Source: Symsagittifera roscoffensis (taxonomy: Eukaryota; Xenacoelomorpha; Acoela; Convolutidae). From it: DNA of 64,000 bases. The stretch lies in NCBI RefSeq assembly GCF_963678635.1, contig NC_087062.1, positions 67,505,415-67,569,414 of the forward strand, given 5' to 3'. Numbering within the stretch: the stretch's first letter is position 1; each line of letters starts with the position of its first letter. The notes under the pieces are model-generated. The model was not told the DNA's origin, did no database searches, and was given only the letters and a program-made list of their open reading frames with translations. The position numbers and the translations under genes are program-made. Positions 57,404-64,000 of the stretch are shown in pieces.

Positions 57404-58430
57404 CCACCAATCACGCAGCTGCATATGCTAATAGATCGCCAACTCAATGCAGTAAAAGTAGCACTGAATACAGAAAATTACGAGATTGCGAGATATATTG
57501 AATAAACAAATTTCTGAAATCGAGATTTTTTGGTTGTTATGTTGTTCAAAACAAATAGCTTTTTTCGGTACTCTTGATGAACTGAAAATGCATCAACTGT
57601 GTAAACTTATAACTATTCGAATGTCAAAGCTAATGTTATCAATAAGCTGTAAGGTGCAACATAATGCCAATCATTTTATATTGCCAATTCGATGAAACAA
57701 ATATTGTTGCTTCAAGTTGCAATAAAAGTCGCAACAATATTTGCGACTTAGGTTAGAAAAAAAAACAGTTTCTACAATAATACTGCTTCGCAAATTTAAA
57801 TAATGAGCTTTGTTAAAATTATTGGAAAGATTTCGAATTTTGCATGGATATCGTGATATTTCTTCCGACCCTGGTTCTGCTTCTGCCATGTTTGATTTGA
57901 TGCATGATCTGGTTCACCACAAATTTTCTAGGTTTAATATCATAGCTGTGTTCGTTTTTGGTAGAAACCAGTTCATTTCCAGCTGTAACTGCGAGCACTC
58001 AGTGGCAATTATGTGAACTGTATCTCGCCTATCTCCAGTTTTCTGCTGTTTTTTTGATGTTTTCTTTTTCTGTGAAATCATGTCCGTATATAATCAGCGT
58101 TCGTTGATTTCATTCAGAGTTTTTCCAGGTAATATGACTCATAGTAATTACCATGTATGATTGCGCAGAAAATATTTAGGCAAGGACGCAAAAATAAATA
58201 AAAATTAGTGTTTTGTTATGTCAAAAACGTTAATTGCGGATGATGGTCAAAACTTTGCGTTTGACTGACAAAAAGTACCACTTAGATGATATTTGAGGCT
58301 CAGTTAAACTAATTTGAATTAGTTTCAATTCTTGTCTCGAAACGAGTTGAGTTTACCGTTTGCACTTGCTGGTCCTAAAAATTACTCGATTTGGACATCA
58401 AATAATTAACTAGAAGTGTTAATTGCGGGC

Positions 58431-58560
58431 CAAAACGGCAAACGACAAGTTGTCATGCGGTAAAGCTGGCATAGGAGAAGTTTTCATATGGGGCAATTTA
58501 GTATATGGCAAGTTGGCATAAGGAAATTTGTCCTGGGGCAAATAGTCCTGACACCTAAGG
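58431..58560. repeat. Minisatellite GGCAAGTTGGCATAGG (inverse of 56505 family)
   Basis: Six to seven degenerate copies of GGGCAAGTTGGCATANG; it is the reverse complement of the 56505 block (CCCCAACTTGTC), so the two form a widely spaced inverted pair. Confidence 0.85.
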
Positions 58561-58976
58561 TACAGTCTGATATCTTCATTGCCCCCACCTTTCCTGCGAA
58601 CACCGATCACCAAAAAAATTAGATTTAGAATATTACACAAAGAGTTACGTAAAGTGTATTAAATTAACCGCCTTTTTAAAGCACTAAAACTTGCGAAATC
58701 ACAAAATCAACCTGTACCTTTATCTTTTTGTACGTTTTTCCTGTACAAAAATTCTGTCACAGTAAGTTTTGAGCTACAAAAAATTTAGAAGTTCGAGTTT
58801 TTAGAAATATTGCCCTTCACAGGATATAAATTGCAGCAGTAAACCCGATATATCATTGATCGAAATCAACACCTCGAATTTTAAACGCGCAAAAGAAAAC
58901 AAAACGAAAATAATACTCATTTTACTTACACCATTAAAATACTCAACAATTTAAAAAAGAACCGGAAATTGAAAAT

Positions 58977-59155
58977 CAGATACGCTCAAAAAATATCTCC
59001 TGCCATAAATTTTAAAGAGTTGCCAACAGAAGATGACTCATGTCGCCTTTCAATACATCAAGTAAATGAGTTATTTATCAAAGTATAGAACCCGGTTGCA
59101 AAACATTTTGCCTCGGATGTACAGTTAAAATTCGAGATTTACTGTGCAAAATTTA
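58977..59155 (+). repeat. ~180 bp duplicated block, copy 1
   Basis: CAGATACGCTCAAAAAATAT to GAGATTTACTGTGCAAAA; repeated 355 bp on, at 59332, with about ten differences. Confidence 0.92.
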
Positions 59156-59167
59156 AAAAAATAAATA

Positions 59168-59276
59168 TTTGAGTTTTTTTTTGTTATTTATTCTTTTTTA
59201 AAGCCAAATGATGGTCGATCATGCCTATTTCACTCATTTTCTTCGCGATCTGTGTTGCTGTTTGACGAAGATTGCC
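59168..59276 (+). repeat. GTCGATCATGCCTA repeat, copy 1
   Basis: TTTGAGTTTTTTTT...CCAAATGATGGTCGATCATGCCTA...GACGAAGATTGCC recurs at 60478-60592. Confidence 0.9.
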
Positions 59277-59331
59277 AATTCGTTCTTGAATTGATCCATG
59301 CAACGTTTCCTTGAAGCTGAATTGTGAAAAG

Positions 59332-59508
59332 CAGATACGCTCAAAAAATATCTATTGCCATAAATTTTAAAGAGTTGCCAACAGAAGATGACTCCTGTCG
59401 CCTTTCAATACACCAAGTAAATGAGTCATTTAAAAAAGTATAGACCCCGGTTGCAAAACATTTTGCCTCGCATGTGTAGTTGAAATTCGAGATTTACTGG
59501 GCAAAAAA
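59332..59508 (+). repeat. ~180 bp duplicated block, copy 2
   Basis: Copy of 58977-59155. Confidence 0.92.
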
Positions 59509-60109
59509 AAATGTTTCACGAGGGAAAAAAGTTCATTCAAAAACAAATATTTTTTTTGAAAAACTGTTCTTCGCCGCAAACATCCTATTTTTCTAAACAT
59601 TTTACTCCAACAACTATTAGAAAAAAGGAAAACTGCAATCCAGTGTATATTTTCCAATCGCTCATGGTTAACTCAAAGAAACTTATACATCATCGATAGA
59701 GGTAAGCTTTTAAAAACCATATTTCAACCATGAATCGCATTTAAAAAAATTCATTCAAAATTTTTTTTGGAAGCCCAAAAAAGCGGTGCTCATTTTTACC
59801 TGTTTCGAGACTAATATTTACCGCAGATGAGATTACTAGATTCATAATTAATATTAACAATTTATGATAGTGTTTCCTTGTCACTTCTCCGCAAATTTTT
59901 TATTATATTTTTGGTGTTATTACTGCGATGGAGAATGTTGTGTTACTTGCACTGCAATCATAGCCAACAGACCGTAGGAAAAGTCAATGGTTGCAAGTCA
60001 AGAGAAAAACTGACTTACTTCAAAAAAACTCGACTTCCGCGTTCTAATTTCAATATAGATGTCCTAAAACCTCTTTCGATTTCTACGAAAGCTAATGATT
60101 AATATTTTT

Positions 60110-60265
60110 ATGACAAAATCAGCCCAATTTGGGAAAACTGGATCCAAAAGAAAAGTTTTTTATTCATCTGGTAAATCTGAAATTTACAATGCACTTTTGA
60201 AACTAGAAGTTGATCACGTGTTTCGTGGCCTTTGTCTAGTTTTTACTCAATTCATGAAGGTCAAA
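60110..60265 (+). repeat. Interspersed repeat (GAAGTTGATCACGTGTTTCG family)
   Basis: AAAACTGGATCC...TTCATCTGGTAAATCTGAAA and AGAAGTTGATCACGTGTTTC match the family at 27847 and 63771. Confidence 0.7.
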
Positions 60266-60477
60266 ACAATCTGCGATAGTGGTTCAACTGGCTATCCTTG
60301 TTCCGACCATTGAAAATGGTGAGGAGCTTTGTATTCGGGTGTTTTAGTTTTTTCTTTGTTTTACACGCAAAATAATCATTGGAATGGCTCGAATATTTTA
60401 AAGGTCATTTAAGACGTGATTCGAACATTTAAAAATTTATCAAAATCAAAATCATGTGCAAAATTAAAAAATATATA

Positions 60478-60592
60478 TTTGAGTTTTTTTTTCATTTTTT
60501 GTTATATATTCTTTTTTAAAGCCAAATGATGTCGATCATGCCTAGTCCACTCATTTTCTTCGCGATTTGTGTTTCTGTTTAACGAAGATTGC
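60478..60592 (+). repeat. GTCGATCATGCCTA repeat, copy 2
   Basis: Copy of 59168-59276. Confidence 0.9.
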
Positions 60593-60696
60593 CGATTGCT
60601 GAACTGTGAAAACTTTAGGAGGTAAACAATTAAATTTAAATTAATTTTACCGACTATCGTGTAAAATTGAAATTAAGGATTGAAAATTTATTAAAT

Positions 60697-61008
60697 ATGC
60701 ACTTTACAACATTTACACATTCCGAGAAGAGCAACACGACCATCGAAACTATCCATCTCACGGCCCCTCTCAGAAGCTACCGAACGGATCTCGTTCAAAC
60801 TAACGCCATTTACAAGGCAGAGAGAGATTTCTCACAATCATCAGTAAAACTTGAAGAAAGGCGCGGTAGTTTCAGAGAAGAAGCTAGTTCAATGCTCAAA
60901 GTGACGATGGAAAGAAAAATCAAAAGCAGAGAGTCAACATCATTTTACTCAAGTGGAGGACTATCAAATAATTTGATTAATAAATTATACTGTTTATACG
61001 TAACGTAG
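60697..61008 (+). CDS. Short coding-like ORF, unrecognised
   Basis: ATG 60697 to TAG 61006-61008, 103 codons. From 60715 to 60960 base composition rises clearly above the AT-rich flanks and codons look selected. The product is Thr/Ser-rich at first (S-E-K-S-N-T-T-I-E-T), then charged and probably helical (E-R-D-F-S-Q-S-S-V-K-L-E-E-R-R, M-E-R-K-I-K-S-R), and ends in an apolar Leu/Asn/Tyr tail where the AT-content rises again, so a splice donor may have been missed. No family recognised. Confidence 0.4.
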   Translation: MHFTTFTHSEKSNTTIETIHLTAPLRSYRTDLVQTNAIYKAERDFSQSSVKLEERRGSFREEASSMLKVTMERKIKSRESTSFYSSGGLSNNLINKLYCLYVT

Positions 61009-62619
61009 TAGTAAACTATTAATGCTATAAACCACAGAAATTACGAGAGATGAATACGACAAATCGACAATGTCGTCTGGCTTACTTTGTAAACTGACTA
61101 ATTAATCAAAATCAAATTTTTATATCATCCGTATTTTTAAAAGCTCTGTATTTTGAAAATTGCTATAAAATTAAACTATGAGATTGCACGTTACTTAAAT
61201 TGCTGGGTTCTGGCTGCAATATACTTGCTACACTATCCCTTTGCATAAAATCTGATTTTAAGTTTGTCTCTCGTATTAGATTTGATTAGAAGGTAGATTT
61301 TTTCACTACTAGTAGTTCATTTAACCTTTACTTTTGCATACACCTTTACCTTTTGCATACACCTTTACCTTTTGCATAACCTTTACCTTTACTTTTGCAT
61401 ATTTCTCTTTCTCTTGCAAAAAAACAGTAGCACTTGTGTCAAAACTTGATAATTTCAACCTTATCTTATCAACAATATCAACCTCAACCTTTCTTGAAAC
61501 CTTAAATTCTACGTACAGTAGAAAAAAGGCGCGATTTTCTTATTAAAATGCCATCAATCAAAAATTGGAAGCCTTATCTGTGAATTGCCTAAAATTGAAC
61601 TCACAGCCAATAATCAGAAACCTACAACATTCTCCTGCCTTTGGATTAGCTTTGAGAGACAATCTCAGCCAAAACTGCACTGCTTCTGATTTTTTATATG
61701 AAAAGTCAACTAAATTGAATAAAAACTTTGTACCATCTGAAACGTGGAGCATGTATTACGTGCGAATTTTAGGCTGGCATAAATTGAGACAATCATTTCA
61801 TGTAATTATTCAATGATGCTACTTCACAGCCATATTAGAAAACGTATCAAGCAATCGCTTTCAGGAAATTTCTGTTTGAAAAAAGTATATATTGATTTTA
61901 ATTTTAGTTTTTAAGTTTCAGATGGCCGTAAGCACAGATGGAACTTTAGATGTCAATTAGGCGCATGAGGTAACAAATTATATTGTATGATTGAACTGAA
62001 GTTACATAATCAGGACAGCCAAGCAGCAGCTCAACGGAAATTTGCAGAAGAATCTTCGAGAACTAAATTATCACAGGGGCTCAACTGGACTTCTTACATA
62101 CACAAGCGAACAAAAACGTACAATAAAATCAGATATCATAGCTTAAAATCTTCGTAGAAGCAAAAGGGCGAAATCTTACTAAAAATGATCCCATAAACAC
62201 TTAATTTGCTTCGCTTGTGTTAATTATAAAATGATTATTGCACTATAAATTACCGCATTGACGAACTTGGTAGGTTGAGCAGACTATAAAATTGCATTTG
62301 ATATTTTTTCTCTAATTTGAATTAATTTAAAATAAGAGTTTGATTTAAAAAAGAATTTCAATTTTACAAAGAGGAGGATATTGTAGTTAACTAGAGTGGC
62401 TTAAGATTTAGTATTAATACTCGAATTTGCAGGAGCATCAAATGCTCCGCGCATGCAATTGATGAAAAATGTTTGCTATAGTTATACTATAGAAACCACA
62501 ATTTAATAAATTAATTTCTAATTTTCAAACAAAGTTTTATCGAGCTATATTTCATTTTTAATTTCATTTGCGAATTGAGTTTCCGTCTGATGACAAATGG
62601 GGATTCATGCTGGCAATAG
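61009..62619. other. Intergenic, nothing firm
   Basis: AT-rich. Only a short minisatellite (61325-61405) stands out. The 83-codon frame at 61565 shows no motif. Confidence 0.4.
61325..61405. repeat. Minisatellite TTTTGCATACACCTTTACC
   Basis: Four copies of a 19 bp unit with variants. Confidence 0.9.
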
Positions 62620-62841
62620 ACTCAAGTGTTGCTTCCCTTCTACAATTTGATCAACAAAACACTCCATAAATTTATTCATGAGAGGAGAGATAGAGAGAAG
62701 ACCATCACACTTCATGACCATCTTTTGCTCAGCTTCAGAGAACGTAGAATCCTCTCTGGACTTTTTCAGTGTTGTGGCGTGGCGTTTAATGAGGATGGAA
62801 TCCCAAAATTGATTTCGAAGAACACTATGGGAGGTTACTAG
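62620..62841 (+). CDS. Possible short exon, unrecognised
   Basis: Open from an AG (62618-62619) to TAG 62839-62841, 73 codons, no ATG at the start, GC-richer than the surroundings. The product is basic in the middle (H-E-R-R-D-R-E-K) and ends G-V-A-F-N-E-D-G-I-P-K. Could be a terminal exon or a transposon fragment; no domain recognised. Confidence 0.3.
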   Translation, partial: TQVLLPFYNLINKTLHKFIHERRDREKTITLHDHLLLSFRERRILSGLFQCCGVAFNEDGIPKLISKNTMGGY

Positions 62842-63045
62842 TCTGACTCTCAGACTCCAGCTAATGATCGGGCAGTGTTACAAATAAGTTTGTTTTGCAG
62901 AAAAGAATAGCTCAAATCCAAGTATTACCAAGACTAGATATAAACAGAAAGATATACGATACAAAATCAGACAGCACCTCCTCCACGCAATCTGTCTGCT
63001 GCTGCTGTTGTTGCTATCTGGTTCGGGTGTCTACTTTGCTGCATG

Positions 63046-63479
63046 TCAAATAAATGCGTTCGGATTTGTGTATGAGAAGCCGCAGAACTCGTCTTGGTTG
63101 ATGCTCTCAACTACTTTGTGCTCCACGGGCGAGAGCGTCGGCTCTTCCCGAGTGAAGTCCTGGTCAAAATTGGTGACGTCTCGCTTTGTCTTCAGCTTCG
63201 GTTTGAACGGTGGTCGCACTGCTCTGCGCAACAGGTCTTCCCAGTTGATGTCTCTGAAGAAGGGATGCGCTTTGATGGCGTTCTCTCCGCCTTGTGTGGC
63301 CACACAGCCCAGTCTTTTTCCGGGGTTTTTGGTCATGAGCTGTTTAAGGATGCTCACCGCTTCCTTGGACAGCCACACGGGGTAGAGCACGTCGTCGTGA
63401 AGAATGGACTCGAACAGGTCGTCCTCGTTGTCAGCTTCAAACGGCGGCTGGCCCGCCATCATCTCATACATCAGCACAC
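63046..63479 (-). CDS. PRKCE-like: Protein kinase C, novel (epsilon/eta) type, last exon
   Basis: Minus-strand exon after acceptor ATGTAG; the first Gly codon is split. It encodes the last 143 residues: the kinase subdomain IX region ([14 protein letters not shown]), the AGC-kinase stretch [13 protein letters not shown] near the end of the catalytic domain, A-H-P-F-F-R, then the C-terminal extension with P-P-F-K-P-K-x-[14 protein letters not shown], a turn motif (T-L-S-P-V) and a hydrophobic motif (F-C-G-F-S-Y). The Asn-Phe-Asp-Gln-Asp-Phe stretch and F-S-Y are of the novel PKC epsilon/eta group. It ends N-P-N-A-F-I, TGA 63048-63046. PKCs are diacylglycerol-activated Ser/Thr kinases. Earlier exons lie beyond the window. 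Confidence 0.93.
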
Positions 63480-64000
63480 CTACATTAACATCATATCAGT
63501 CTTTTGCACATTAATTAAACATAATCATCACTTACATTTGCCAACATTTATCAATGCAATAATCAAAAAGGGCGACTCAAAACTCGAAAATTTGAACATA
63601 GCCAACAGACAGTTGGATAAGAGTCAATGAACGCAATTAAAAAGAAAAAAATGCAGACTTGTTTTTGGAAACAATCTCAACTTTCGAATTTCAAAGAAAA
63701 AAACAGATGCCCTTGAAGCTCTATGAACTTCTAGAACAATTTATGACCAGCACTTTTTCGATAAAATCGACCCATTTTGAGAAAACTGGATCAATATGTA
63801 AATTTTTTTTCGCTGGGAAATCTGACAATTGAATTCCATTTTTGAAATTAGAAGTCGATGACGTTTTTCGTGACCTTTACACTTTTGCTGTTCGATAGTG
63901 GAGTTTGCCTTCCTTTTAATAAAGAAATTGAACTAAACTTAGAAAGAAATCAAACGTCAAACCCCGAAAAAAGTGAATTTGAGCTTGAACAAATTTTAAG
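63480..64000 (-). other. PKC intron with an interspersed repeat copy
   Basis: 63600-63990 is the most complete copy of the CAGTTGGATAAGAGTCA ... ACTGGATCAAT ... GTTCGATAGTGGAGTTTGCC family. No exon seen. Confidence 0.7.

Overview
This is nuclear DNA of an AT-rich animal (metazoan) genome, most likely an invertebrate with motile cilia or flagella. The evidence is intron-containing genes with GT-AG junctions for the doublet-microtubule proteins tektin-2 and RIB43A and for a novel-type protein kinase C, set among animal-type transposons (Ty3/Gypsy with an env-like gene, BEL/Pao, a non-LTR/RT-associated fragment, hAT-type MITEs). The phylum cannot be decided by eye. A 200-base N gap (31877-32076) marks a scaffold join inside a tektin-2 intron.

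Layout. 1-1386: a short inverted repeat remnant, then the last exon of an unrecognised coiled-coil protein. 2114-21950: a dimer of an interspersed repeat, interrupted by an 18.8 kb LTR retrotransposon (2897-21664) with TG...CA LTRs of 410 and 415 bp and a 4 bp ATAT target duplication. Its order is LTR, tRNA-primer site, long leader, gag (from 4553), protease, RT, RNase H, integrase with GPY/F module, a minisatellite block, a hydrophobic/Pro-rich ORF, an env-like glycoprotein, two further unrecognised ORFs, a last small ORF before the 3' LTR, LTR. Many stops and frameshifts, one inside the RT YxDD box, make it non-autonomous. 22860-25458: a fragment of an RT-associated domain (minus strand) and a 5'-truncated Ty3-like integrase ending in its own LTR.

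26898-39994: the host core. RIB43A (minus, two exons, 379 aa) and tektin-2 (plus, seven exons, 422 aa) start 539 bp apart, head to head, sharing one promoter interval with a cluster of forkhead-type motifs next to the tektin ATG. Both proteins build ciliary doublet microtubules, so the arrangement suggests co-regulation. Tektin-2 introns carry two hAT-type MITEs with perfect 8 bp target duplications, minisatellites, a tRNA-like relic and a 50 bp-arm hairpin.

40535-50590: repeat dimers, a 1.65 kb direct duplication and a decayed BEL/Pao retrotransposon. 50600-63000: mostly gene-poor repeat-rich DNA with minisatellites, a tRNA-like relic, duplicated blocks and two short coding-like ORFs. 63046-63479: the last exon of a PKC epsilon/eta-type kinase on the minus strand.
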